Shown here one piece after another: positions 41,821 to 51,500 of a stretch of DNA of 64,000 nt (positions within the stretch are counted from its first letter, which is position 1; each line of letters starts with the position of its first letter). Under the pieces are notes generated by a model. It was not told the origin of the DNA and did not search any database. It worked only from the letters and a program-made list of their open reading frames with translations. A program made the translations under genes and the position numbers. This DNA is from Thermostichus sp047461615. Its GTDB lineage: Bacteria; Cyanobacteriota; Cyanobacteriia; Thermostichales; Thermostichaceae. The stretch spans positions 73,518 to 137,517 of the forward strand of contig NZ_JANSHI010000004.1 of NCBI RefSeq assembly GCF_047461615.1, given 5' to 3'.

Positions 41821-43548
41821 ATGTCATCTTCGACTCTATCTGAAGGAGCGCATCACAGGCTTGATTCTACGGATCCCTCGGTAGCCCTGCGGATCGCAAG
41901 AGAGTCACTGTTCACCCTTGGCAACCTCACTGCCGGGATCCTCAGCGAATACCACGACGTCATTAGCAGCTCTGTGCTGCTGGAAAAGCTGCAGGCCTTT
42001 CGGGTTGTCTACGAAGAGGCTGTTGCCCGCCTACAGAAGCCCTCCTTCCGGATTGCCACCATTGGCACCACCTCTTCGGGTAAATCCACTATTGTGAACG
42101 CCCTCATGGGCCGGAAAATCGCGCCTATTGAAGCCCAGGAGATGAGTGCCGGGATTCCTGCGGATTAGGCACAGCGAGCGGAGCAGGCTAGTTATCCACA
42201 ATACCGAAGGAGCTACCTGGGAATGCGGCACGTGGGAAGACCTAAGGGACGAAGAAATCTACAGCCGGCTCAAGCTGACGATGGAGGCCTACCACCAAGA
42301 GCGGCGAAAGAAGAGGAAGAAGAGGGATGAAGCGGAGGTGGGCATCCCTCAGGTAGACGTTGAGTGTCCGCTGCTGCCGGTCAGAAATCCTTTTCTGCTA
42401 GGCCTGCCTGAGGGCTTACAGGTCGAGATTTATGACTTGCCTGGCCTAAACTCAATTCAAGATAGAACAAGCCTTAGGATTATCCAAGAGCATGTCAGCA
42501 AGTGCTTTAGCTTTGTTGCACTGAATTACTCTCAGACAGATTGGCAAGGACGGGAAACTCTCTTGAGAGAGCTAAAGGATGTCGTAGAGTTTCTCAGAGG
42601 TCAAACCAGTTTGATGGTCTTCTTGCTCAACAGGGTTGACATGCGGAATCAAACCGACAACCCTCTAGAGCAAAGGAATCGAGGAGCTGAGGGAGGGAAT
42701 TCAGGAGATTCTGGCTCTTCCAGAGCCGCCTTGCATCGTTCCTCTTTCTGCTATTGCACTCTTTTATGCTCAATGTGCCTGGGGAGCTAACTCTTCTGAA
42801 GCATCGGATGTAGATCCCAGTACCAGGCGGTGGATGGTCAGCTCTCTTTTTAAAGACTGCTATAACTTCATTAAAGCCTCTACGAGAGGTGATAAGGACT
42901 GAGGTCGTGGCTACTTAACCTCGAGAACAGCATCGAGGAAGGACAGGAAATATCCGAATTTTTTTCTCTGACCAAGCCCATCAGATCCCTGCTGAGCGCC
43001 AGGTCCACTGCCTATTGCTCAGCGATATTGCTCTCAAGGGTTGGGCAGTTTCCCTAGCGGCGGAATCCCAGCTTCTGCTTAAACATGGGTACCTTCAAGA
43101 TGCTGTTGATGTCCTAAACTTCGAGGTCCCTCGTTTCCGGGAACTGAGCGAAAGGTGGTGTGCAGCTCTCTTGCCAGCAGACCGGCCTCAGCTCCGGACG
43201 GCCTATACGTACAAGGCTTCTGGCTTCGCTGGCCGCATCTCTAGCGAACGCATCCAGCGCATTGCTCGTCTTTCCCCACTTGATCGAGGGCTTACGCCAG
43301 AGCAGGTCTTTCTCAGAGAAAAGAATCTTTCCGTCGAGTTTCAGATGACCTATTTCCAGGAGCTGGACAAGTCTTGGCACCTTTCCCAAGCTGCTTTAGC
43401 CGAATACCTAGATACCCTCAGCGAGCTCACCGAGCGCCTTGAAGGTCTCCAGTCTTTTGCTCGCCTCTGTCGAGAGCTTAACCAAGCGGATCCGTACCGA
43501 TTGATCCCATCTGAACCCAAAAGTCTCTATCTACTGGCTGCCGAGTAA
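41821..43548 (+). pseudogene. Dynamin-family GTPase, broken by at least four frameshifts
   Basis: The pieces read as one protein only if the frame is changed repeatedly. 41821-42160: helical start, then P-loop IATIGTTSSGKSTIVNALMG and EAQEMSAG. About 42150-42690 in another frame: VIHNTEGATWECGTWEDL, EIYDLPGLNSIQDRTS (G3, DxxG) and VFLLNRVDMRNQ. About 42678-42902 in a third frame: IEELREGIQEILALPEPP, VPLSAIALFYAQCAWG. Then about 42902-43010 in the second frame (SIEEGQEISEFFSLTKP), and 43015-43548 back in the first (DIALKGWAVSLAAESQLLLKHGYL). Frames run 1-2-3-2-1. Bacterial dynamin-like proteins remodel membranes; this copy cannot make a full product. Confidence 0.88.
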
Positions 43549-43553
43549 AATGG

Positions 43554-44714
43554 TCAGCCGACCTCGCGGGCAGCGCGCACCAGCAGTCCCGCTATGATCA
43601 GCGCCGAGAGAATCGAGCTACCCCCGTAGCTCACTAGAGGCAGGGGCACCCCTGTAGTTGGCAGCATCCCGCTCACCACGCCGATGTTGAGCAAGGCCTG
43701 GCCCACCAGGAACATCAGGCAGCCACAGGCCACTAGACGAGTGGGCAGATCTGGGCAGCGCCACATGACTCGCAAGCTCACCCAGGTATAGGAGCCCAAC
43801 AGCACCAGGAAGAAGAGGGATCCCACTAGGCCAAACTCCTCCGCATAGACTGCAAAGATGAAGTCCGTGTACTGGATGGGCAAGTAGAACAGCTTTTGTT
43901 GAGAAAGACCGTAGCCTTTGCCCCACCACCCCCCTGAGCCAATAGCTAAGAGGCTTTGCACCAACTGGTAGCCATCTCCTCGGGCATTGCCCCAGGGATC
44001 CAAAAAAGCCAGGATGCGCCGCCGTTGGTAGTCTTTGCTGAGGATGCTCACCACTGCTGCTAGCGTCCCCAGGCCTGCCGTAGCCAAAAGGGCGAAGAGG
44101 GGAACCCCAGCCGTCCAGGCCATAACCCAGAGAGTGAGACCGCAGATGGCAGTGGTGCCCAAGTTGGGCTGGGTGAGGATCCCCAGCAGCCCCAAAGCAA
44201 AGAGCCCAACCCAGACTCTACGAAACCAGCGGGGATGCTCGAACCAACGGCCAAACACCCAAGCTCCCTGGAGCACCAGCAGGGGCTTGAGCAGTTCCGA
44301 AGGCTGGATGACAGGGATCACCTTCAAATCCAGCCAGCGACTGGCATCCAGGCGGGAAACCCCTAGCCCCGGCACCTGGGTAGCCCAGACCAAGCCAATG
44401 CCCAGCAGGCAGAGGATCCCGGCCCAGGGGAACCAGCGCTGCAAGGGGATACGCACCAAGAGGGTGAAGCAGGCCAGCCCCAGCCCCGCCCAAAGCAACT
44501 GGCGCTTAAAAAAGTAGAGGCCATCGCCGGTAGTCTGCTGCGCCACCGGGTAGGAGGCCGAAAACAATACCGCCAGCCCTATCCCCAGCCAGACCAGCGT
44601 CAGCCAACGCAGCCAGCGCGCTTCAGCGTTCCAGGGATCCCACCAGGGCTTGGCAGCAGGCGCGGAAGTGGTGGCCACGGTGCTCGAAACTGGGGTACTG
44701 GTCAAAGCTGGCAC
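43554..44714 (-). CDS. ftsW: FtsW/RodA-family septal peptidoglycan polymerase
   Basis: 386 aa with about ten transmembrane helices, a SEDS-family glycosyltransferase that polymerises lipid II at the division site. Family motifs: LVWLGIGLAVLFSAS, KVIPVIQPSELLKPLLVL, LTQPNLGTTA, QQKLFYLPIQYTDFIFAVYAEEFGLVGS, and GVPLPLVSYGGSS. The Ser/Thr-rich N-terminal tail (PALTSTPVSSTVATTSAPA) overlaps the end of murD by 92 bases, which supports coupled expression; a later start cannot be excluded. FtsW is favoured over RodA because of the murD neighbour. Confidence 0.93.
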   Translation of the reverse strand: MPALTSTPVSSTVATTSAPAAKPWWDPWNAEARWLRWLTLVWLGIGLAVLFSASYPVAQQTTGDGLYFFKRQLLWAGLGLACFTLLVRIPLQRWFPWAGILCLLGIGLVWATQVPGLGVSRLDASRWLDLKVIPVIQPSELLKPLLVLQGAWVFGRWFEHPRWFRRVWVGLFALGLLGILTQPNLGTTAICGLTLWVMAWTAGVPLFALLATAGLGTLAAVVSILSKDYQRRRILAFLDPWGNARGDGYQLVQSLLAIGSGGWWGKGYGLSQQKLFYLPIQYTDFIFAVYAEEFGLVGSLFFLVLLGSYTWVSLRVMWRCPDLPTRLVACGCLMFLVGQALLNIGVVSGMLPTTGVPLPLVSYGGSSILSALIIAGLLVRAAREVG

Positions 44715-46032
44715 AAGCGGGCGACAGTAAAACGGTGATGGGCTGAGCTGGATTGGCTAGAGCTTGCGCTAGGGAGCAGGCGGCTGCAAAGGCCCTTTCC
44801 ACCGCCACATCTAGGGTCGGCAGGATCTCGACGTCAGTATAGCGGATTTCCTGAAGGGCCTTGGCCAGCTTAGGAGCGGCCTCCCCAATGAGCAACACGC
44901 GGGCCACCTTGGCCTGAATAAGCTGCAGCCAGGCTGAGGGATCCCCCTGTTTGGCCCTTCCACCGGCAATGAGGATAATGGGCGGGGAGAGGGCGTTGAG
45001 CGCTACCCAGCCGGCCTCGTAGTTGGTGGCCTTGCTGTCGTTGACAAAGCGGATGGGGGTAGATCCCACCTGGATTTGGGCCACCCGTTCCAGCCGATGG
45101 GGCATGCCGGCAAAAGAGCGGATGGCGGCTTGAAGGGCAGCGTTGGGGATCCCGGCTAGATGAGCAGCCGCTGCTGCCAAGAGCAAGTTTTGCAAGTTGT
45201 GTGAGCCAGGGCAGCGCTCGGCAAAGTCCTCCAGCTCCGCCACCGCCTCCCCCTGGATGTAAAGCGTGCTCCCTCGCAGGAAGACATCCGCTTGTGGATC
45301 CTGCAGCGAGACCCAGTAGGTCTTTTCCCAGTCTCGCCGCCGGCGAAAGAGGTAGGGGTCCTCACCGTTGACCACCCGCCACTGGGCCCGCTCCAGTAGC
45401 CGCGCCTTAAAGCTGGCATAGCGCTCCAGCGTGCCGTGCCGCTCTAGGTGATCTGGGGTGAAAGTTGTCCACACCCCAATGCGGGGTGGGCCTCCGGGGG
45501 AGCTCTTCATCAGGCGGCTGCTGGCCTCCAGTTGGTAGCTGCTCAGCTCTGCCACGATCCAATCTGGCCGACGCTGCCCTTGCCAGATCTCCAGAGCCAC
45601 TTGGGACAGGGGCAAGCCAATGTTGCCGCAAGGGATCCCTTCCAGCCCCGCCGCCTTGAACATCTCCGCCACCAGGGCCGTGGTGGTGCTTTTGCCGTTG
45701 GTGCCTGTAATTCCTACCCAAGGCAGATGCTCTAGGAACTGCCAGGCCAGCTCCGCCTCTCCCAGCACCTCGATCCCTTGCCGACGTGCCTCTTGCAGCA
45801 GCGGGTGATCCCAGGCAACGCCGGGGCTAACCACCACCTGCTCCACCCCTGGCAGCAGTTGAAAAGGCTGGCCCAAGTGGACAGAGATCCCCTCTCGTTC
45901 CAGATCCGCCTGCCGTTGCCGCAAGATCTCCGAGTCCTGCTCGTCCCAGACCCAAACCTCTTTTCCTTGGGCCCGCAGCAGCCGTGCAGCCGACCGACCT
46001 GCAATCCCCAGTCCTAAAACTTGATGGCCCAC
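44623..46032 (-). CDS. murD: UDP-N-acetylmuramoyl-L-alanine:D-glutamate ligase
   Basis: MurD adds D-glutamate to UDP-MurNAc-L-Ala in peptidoglycan synthesis. The N-terminal Rossmann-like domain starts QVLGLGIAGRSAARLL and includes VVVSPGVAWDHPLL. The ATP site is VGITGTNGKSTTTALVAEMF. AELSSYQLE, TPDHLERHGTLERYASFKARLL and FVNDSKATNYEA are MurD signatures. The C-terminal domain ends LLSPACASFDQYPSFEHRGHHF. 469 aa. It shares 92 bases with the start of ftsW, forming a small division operon. Confidence 0.97.
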   Translation of the reverse strand: MGHQVLGLGIAGRSAARLLRAQGKEVWVWDEQDSEILRQRQADLEREGISVHLGQPFQLLPGVEQVVVSPGVAWDHPLLQEARRQGIEVLGEAELAWQFLEHLPWVGITGTNGKSTTTALVAEMFKAAGLEGIPCGNIGLPLSQVALEIWQGQRRPDWIVAELSSYQLEASSRLMKSSPGGPPRIGVWTTFTPDHLERHGTLERYASFKARLLERAQWRVVNGEDPYLFRRRRDWEKTYWVSLQDPQADVFLRGSTLYIQGEAVAELEDFAERCPGSHNLQNLLLAAAAAHLAGIPNAALQAAIRSFAGMPHRLERVAQIQVGSTPIRFVNDSKATNYEAGWVALNALSPPIILIAGGRAKQGDPSAWLQLIQAKVARVLLIGEAAPKLAKALQEIRYTDVEILPTLDVAVERAFAAACSLAQALANPAQPITVLLSPACASFDQYPSFEHRGHHFRACCQALVGSLER

Positions 46033-46107
46033 GTCTATTTCCTTGGCAACTTTGGCCTTCAGATCCGAATCTTACAAACTAGCTGCCCTCTAGAGCGTGG
46101 CACTGGG

Positions 46108-46803
46108 CTAGGGATTGCAACGACAGAGAAAGGAGAGGACCTCGCCCATTAGACAGTTTATGGCTTGGTACTTCTCAGGGGAGGCTGAGAGGATTTCTGC
46201 CTCTGACTGCACATAGGTAGATGGCAATAGTTCGTCGCGGCAGTTGGAGACAAGCCCTTGCACCAGTTCTGGCGTGGTTTCCAAGTGAAACTGGAGGCCG
46301 ATCACTGAGCGTCCAAGCTGAAAGGCCTGATTCTCACAGCCTTCGCTTTTGGCAAGGTGAATTGCACCGGGCGGCAGCTCGAAAGTTTCCCCGTGCCAGT
46401 GAAAAGCCTCAATCAAAGGCGGGAAGCGAAAGGCCAGCTCGTTAGCCGGTTGGATCCCTTGCACCGGCCACCAGCCTATTTCCTTAACGGGATTTGGAAA
46501 CACCCGAGCCCCCATTGCGCTGGCGATCAGTTGCGCCCCCAGACAGATGCCCAAAATAGACTTGCCAGCCTCGATAGCATTGCGGATGAACTCTTTCTCC
46601 TGGCCCAGCCAAGGAAACGTGCTTTCGTCATTGGCACTCATAGGGCCACCCATGACGATGAGCATGTCAAATTCATCCAGGCTCGGCAATCTCGTCGATT
46701 CAAAAAACTTTGTGCCTGTTACAGGGTATCCCTTGGCTCTAAGCCAAGACTCTATGTAGCCAAGACCCTCAAACGGCACATGTTGTAGGTAATATGCACG
46801 CAT
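46108..46803 (-). CDS. Class I glutamine amidotransferase-like protein
   Basis: About 231 aa. The catalytic Cys is in SILGICLGAQLIA, the oxyanion strand in LIVMGGPMSAND, and the His-Glu pair in IGLQFHLETTPE. The general pattern is that of stand-alone GMP-synthase-like amidotransferases, which act on glutamine or gamma-glutamyl compounds; the acceptor is unknown. ATG at 46803 (MRAYYLQHVPFEGLGYIE) matches this group; a longer frame reaches 46833. Confidence 0.9.
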   Translation of the reverse strand: MRAYYLQHVPFEGLGYIESWLRAKGYPVTGTKFFESTRLPSLDEFDMLIVMGGPMSANDESTFPWLGQEKEFIRNAIEAGKSILGICLGAQLIASAMGARVFPNPVKEIGWWPVQGIQPANELAFRFPPLIEAFHWHGETFELPPGAIHLAKSEGCENQAFQLGRSVIGLQFHLETTPELVQGLVSNCRDELLPSTYVQSEAEILSASPEKYQAINCLMGEVLSFLCRCNP

Positions 46804-46943
46804 GACGAGATGGGATCTCTCCTCATCACCCACAATAGGATTAACAACTTGACGCCTTAACTCACCTGCTGCCTAAAGTCCCAGCCTGTAATCTAGCCCA
46901 GGGTCGAGAGCAGTGAAAGTAGCGCTGCCCCCTGCAACCGGTT

Positions 46944-46950
46944 GTTAGCC
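46944..46950 (-). other. attC-like half-site at the 3' end of the EVE-nuclease gene
   Basis: On the minus strand GGCTAAC begins 3 bases after the stop codon of the EVE-nuclease gene and continues AACCGGTTGCAGGGGGC. This is the order and spacing of the left arm (R'' then L'' boxes) of many integron attC sites. I do not see a matching right arm downstream, so the site looks truncated. Confidence 0.4.
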
Positions 46951-46953
46951 GGC

Positions 46954-48057
46954 CTACCGTTCGGCCTCTTCTTCGTACTCATCCAAAACACTTTCGGAGA
47001 GGTGCGATAGATGTGGTTGACGCGCGAGCTCGCGCACGCTGTCGTATGAAAGGAATGTGCAGCTCTCCGCAAGCGGTCCCCTATCAAGTAGGGAAAAGAC
47101 GGGCCGGCGCAACTCCTGAAAGACCTTCTCCCGCCGTGTGGCTGGCGCCACGATGTGAAGGCGGATGTCCATGTTCGGTTGGAGTGCAAGTAGGTCAGCC
47201 ATTCGCAGAATGCCGGAGTAGATCGAAGTTGTGTGCTCCACCTCGAAAGCGCGCTTGATCGCCCGACCCTTAAGCCAGAGGACGTCAATTTGCTCGATTG
47301 TCCTCAGGGTGGTGTCATCGTAATTCAACGGTAGGTGCTCAAGGATGGGTGGGTGATCTCCCCGCCACTCCGCTAGCACCGCAGCCCTGTCGGATCTTGG
47401 AAGCCAGATCTGCATTCCCATCCTGGAACCAATCTCAGCGAGGAGTGCCTGAATCTTGATTGATTCCCGTACCTCCTCTTCCGGCTCCGGTGGAGCCTCC
47501 ACTACTTCGGTTCCTTCTGGGACGATCACCGACACGTCCTTGTCCGCTCTGCGAATGCGATGAGCGAGAAGTCTTTTGTACTCGTTTTCATCGACGGGAT
47601 ACGTCACCTCTCCAGAGGCCTGGGCCTTGATCGCTGCCTCAAGAAACGCCCCATCGTTCTCGTCAAGCTGAACTAGGCCCCCACGAAGCTTGCCAGTCCA
47701 CGTAGACGAACTCCTGCTTTGACCACGCGTGAAAGAGAGAGTATTCCACACGTGGTCTTCATGGATAGGAAGGGCCTTTTCAACGGACAACCAAGCAATC
47801 GGTCTGACTCGGAAGCGAACTACAAATGGATCACCGACAGGAAAGAACAGCGGGGTTTCGTCCAGGTACGGTCCTTCCAGAACCTCCAGCACCCCGACCC
47901 ATCTCGAAAGCTTCGTCACGTAGCAGACAAGCCTGTCGCCGGTCTTGACTTTGCCGGCAACACCCCAGCGACGAAGGGGAAAACCGGACACCGTTCGATC
48001 GGAACGGCTGAAGGCCTCATATGTCTCAGGGGAAAACAGTTGGACAAAGTACGCCAT
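46954..48057 (-). CDS. EVE-like plus PD-(D/E)XK-like protein, possible modification-dependent nuclease
   Basis: 367 aa. The N-terminal ~145 residues resemble an EVE/PUA-like modified-base reader: YFVQLFSPETYEAF, GVAGKVKTGDRLVCYVTKLSRWVGVLEVLEGPY, PFVVRFRVRPIAWL. An acidic linker (about 180-198) leads to a domain beginning IKIQALLAEIGSRMGMQIWLP. That domain has Asp258 (EQIDVLW) and Glu272/Glu274 (RAFEVEHTTSIYSGILRMADLL), a D...ExE pattern like restriction-endonuclease folds with ExE in place of ExK. The joint architecture suggests a type IV-like restriction enzyme against modified DNA; this is inference. No GGATCC occurs in the gene, and both ends carry attC-like sequences, so it was probably captured as a gene cassette. 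Confidence 0.8.
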   Translation of the reverse strand: MAYFVQLFSPETYEAFSRSDRTVSGFPLRRWGVAGKVKTGDRLVCYVTKLSRWVGVLEVLEGPYLDETPLFFPVGDPFVVRFRVRPIAWLSVEKALPIHEDHVWNTLSFTRGQSRSSSTWTGKLRGGLVQLDENDGAFLEAAIKAQASGEVTYPVDENEYKRLLAHRIRRADKDVSVIVPEGTEVVEAPPEPEEEVRESIKIQALLAEIGSRMGMQIWLPRSDRAAVLAEWRGDHPPILEHLPLNYDDTTLRTIEQIDVLWLKGRAIKRAFEVEHTTSIYSGILRMADLLALQPNMDIRLHIVAPATRREKVFQELRRPVFSLLDRGPLAESCTFLSYDSVRELARQPHLSHLSESVLDEYEEEAER

Positions 48058-48078
48058 GTCTCTCTTTCGTGTGCGTCC

Positions 48079-48116
48079 GGCTAACGCAAAAGTTCACCCG
48101 CCGCAGCCCCTGCAAC
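48079..48116 (-). other. attC-like right arm upstream of the EVE-nuclease gene
   Basis: On the minus strand the order is GTTGCAGGGGCTGC, GGCGGGTGAAC, TTTTGC, GTTAGCC, ending about 20 bases before the gene's ATG. The terminal GTTAGCC is the exact complement of the GGCTAAC at the gene's other end. The layout matches the right arm (L', R') of an integron attC site; the left R'' box is not recognisable. Confidence 0.4.
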
Positions 48117-48263
48117 GGCGTAGCGTCGTACAAACTCGTAATGCAGCCCCCGTCGCGGTGCAAGGCCTGTTTAGCTGCCACCCCATGCTGTCAATACTGT
48201 ATGGAGATTTCGTCACCAATGCCCTAGGCAGTTACCTTGATTGCCGATGCAACCACTTTTATA

Positions 48264-48286
48264 TTGCCGCAAGCCTATTGCGGCAA
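48264..48286. repeat. Perfect 9-bp inverted repeat
   Basis: TTGCCGCAA, a 5-base loop, then TTGCGGCAA. It is not followed by a T run on either strand, so it is not a standard terminator. It may be a remnant end of a mobile element or part of the former cassette region. Confidence 0.6.
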
Positions 48287-48440
48287 ACTGGACAGTTTAC
48301 GCTGCAACGCGCCACGAACCCACCCTCAGGGCTCAACAAAGGCGGTTGTGGGGTCAGAAGTCCATTAGAGATTCTTGAAGGGATGCCTTCTGGCGGAGGG
48401 ATCCCCTCATCCCTGTGGACCTCAAGAGTTATTGCGAATT

Positions 48441-48454
48441 GTTACACATGTAAC
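48441..48454. promoter_or_regulatory. Candidate operator palindrome upstream of chlH
   Basis: GTTACA-CA-TGTAAC is a perfect 6+6 inverted repeat 107 bases before the chlH start and about 57 bases before a GATAAT -10-like box. The position fits a dimeric regulator, but the sequence matches no site I know well (it is not the NtcA GTA-N8-TAC). Confidence 0.35.
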
Positions 48455-48560
48455 GGTTCCCAACCAGCTCAGTTCCGTTTCTCGGGTAGAACGGGAAACA
48501 GGTCATAGGGGATAATGCTTACCCGTAGGCTGTTTGCATCACCAGACGGAGAGCGACCGC

Positions 48561-51500
48561 ATGTTTACTCTGGTTAAGCCCATCACCCGCCACGTTGCCC
48601 CTGCTGAGGTGGGGGATCGCCGCTTGATGAAGGTGGTGTACGTGGTGTTGGAGCCGCAGTATCAGAGCGCCCTGACGGCGGCGGTGCAGCGCATCAATGC
48701 CCACAACCCTAAGCTGGCGGTGGAGCTGTCGGGGTACTTGGTGGAGGAGCTGCGGGATCCCTCGGGGTATGAGGCTTTCCAGCGGGATCTGGAGACAGCC
48801 AATGTCTTTATTGGATCCCTAATCTTTATCGAAGACATTGCCCAGAAAGTAGTGCAGGCGGTGGAGCCCCTGCGGGAGCGGCTGGATGCGGTGGTGGTCT
48901 TCCCCTCCATGCCCGAGGTGATGCGCCTTAATAAGCTGGGATCCTTCTCCATGGCGCAGCTAGGGCAGTCCAAGAGCGCCATTGCCCAGTTCATGCGCAA
49001 GCGCCAGCAGGGATCCAGCTTCCAAGAGGGGATGCTGAAGCTGCTGCAGACCCTGCCCAAGGTGTTGAAGTACTTGCCCTTCGACAAGGCGCAGGATGCC
49101 CGCAACTTCATGCTCAGCTTCCAGTACTGGCTGGGCGGATCCCGGGAGAACCTGGAGAACTTTTTGCTCATGCTGGCGGATCGCTACCTGCCAGGGATGC
49201 GGGGGCAGCTCTCCTTTGCTGAGCCCGTCACCTACTTGGAGATGGGTATCTGGCACCCGCTGGCACCACAAATGTTTGCCAGCCTGGCGGAGTACTGGGA
49301 CTGGTACAATGCCCGCGAGGATCTGCCAGAGGACGTGAAGGATCCCTTGGCCCCCTGCGTGGGGCTGGTGCTGCAGCGCACCCACCTGGTGACGGGGGAT
49401 GATGCCCACTATGTTGCCATGGTGCAAGAGCTGGAGTCGCGCGGAGCGCGAGTGGTGCCGGTGTTTGCCGGCGGCTTGGACTTCTCCAAGCCAGTGAACG
49501 AGTTTTTCTGGAACGAGCAGAAGACGGCGCCCATTGTGGATGTAGTGGTGTCGCTAACCGGGTTTGCCCTAGTGGGCGGGCCAGCGCGGCAGGATCACCC
49601 CAAGGCAGTGGAGACACTCAAGCGGCTAAATCGCCCCTATATGGTGGCCCTGCCCTTGGTGTTTCAATCCACCGAGGAATGGGCCAACAGTGACTTGGGC
49701 CTGCACCCGGTGCAGGTGGCGCTGCAAGTTGCCATTCCCGAGCTGGACGGGGCCATTGAGCCAATCATCCTCTCGGGGCGGGACGCCGTCACCGGCAAAG
49801 CTCACGCAATGCAGGATCGGATTGAGCTGATTGCAGCGCGGGCCATTAAATGGGCCAATCTGCGGCGCAAGCCCAAGATAGAGAAGAAAATTGCCATCAC
49901 CATTTTCAGCTTTCCGCCAGACAAGGGCAATGTGGGAACAGCCGCCTACCTGGATGTGTTTGCCTCCATCCACCGGGTGATGCAGGCGCTGGCCCACAAT
50001 GGCTACGACCTGGGGCCAGAGCTGCCCAAAACCCCCCAGGAGCTGATGGAGTCCATCCTCCACGATCCCCAAGCTCAGTACGCTAGCCCGGAGCTGAATG
50101 TAGCGGCCAAGCTGTCGGTGCGGGAGTACGAGGCCCTGACCCCCTACGTCAAAGCCATTGAGAAATACTGGGGGCCAGCTCCAGGGCACCTGAACACCGA
50201 TGGGCAAAATCTACTGATTTACGGCAAGCACTTTGGCAACGTGTTCATCGGGGTGCAGCCCACCTTTGGCTACGAAGGGGATCCCATGCGGCTACTTTTT
50301 TCCAGGTCGGCCAGTCCCCACCACGGCTTTGCCGCCTACTACACCTACCTGGAAAAGGTTTGGAAAGCCGACGTGGTCATCCACTTTGGCACTCACGGGT
50401 CTCTCGAGTTCATGCCGGGCAAGCAGATTGGCATGTCCAGCGAGTGCTACCCGGATAACCTAATTGGATCCCTGCCTAACCTTTACTACTACGCTGCCAA
50501 CAACCCCAGCGAGGCCACCATCGCCAAGCGGCGGGGCTATGCCTGCACCATTAGCTACCTGACACCGCCGGCAGAAAACGCTGGCCTCTACAAGGGGCTG
50601 CAGGAGCTGCGGGAGCTGATTGGCTCTTACCAAACCCTGCGGGAGGGGGCGCGGGGCATTGCCATTGTCAATGCCATCTGCGACAAGGCGCGGCTAGTCA
50701 ACCTAGACAAAGACGTGGAGCTGCCGACGGTGGACGCTGCCCAGCTCACCCTAGAAGAACGGGACACGGTGGTGGGCAAGCTCTACGCCAAGCTGATGGA
50801 GATTGAGTCGCGGCTGTTGCCCTGTGGGCTGCATGTGATTGGGGCGCCCCCCACAGCAGAAGAGGCGATTGCCACCTTGGTAAGCATTGCCAGCATTGAC
50901 CGGCCGGAGGAAGGGATCCTCGGCCTACCCCGCATCATTGCCCAGAGCCTGGGTCGGGATATCGACGAAATCTACCGCAACCGGGATCGGGGGCACCTGG
51001 CGGATACAGAGCTGCTGGATCGCATCAACAAGGCCTGCCATAAAGCAGTGGCCGCGCTCGTGCAGGAACAGACCGACGCCCAGGGGCGGGTCTCGCGCGT
51101 GGCCAAGCTCAACTTCTTCAACATGGGACGGCAGGCGCCCTGGCTGGTGGCCCTGAAGGAGGCGGGCTACCCGCAGGTGGATCCAGACCTGCTCAAGCCT
51201 TTGTTTGAGTTTCTGGAGGAGTGCCTCAAGCAGATTACGGCAGATTACGAGCTAGGATCGCTGCTGCGGGCCTTGGAAGGGGAGTACATCCCGCCGGGCC
51301 CGGGAGGGGATCCCATCCGCAACCCCAACGTCTTGCCAACTGGGCGCAACATCCATGCTTTGGATCCCCAGTCCATCCCCACGGCAGCGGCCATCAGGTC
51401 GGCGGAGATTGTGGTGGAACGGCTGCTGGCGCGGGAGCTGAGCGCCAACGGCGGCAGGTACCCGGAGACCATCTCAGTGGTGCTCTGGGGCACGGACAAC

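Larger units (their letters stand above)
48117..48560. other. chlH upstream region
   Basis: A 444-bp stretch without a convincing gene. It contains the imperfect cassette boundary, the perfect hairpin at 48264-48286, the palindrome at 48441-48454 and a GATAAT (48511-48516) that could be the chlH -10 box. A frame open across 47945-48508 has no protein-like composition. Confidence 0.5.

Noticed and set aside
47945..48508. 187-aa plus-strand frame upstream of chlH
   Set aside because: Overlaps the EVE-nuclease gene on the other strand and the attC-like sequence; irregular composition and no ribosome site seen.
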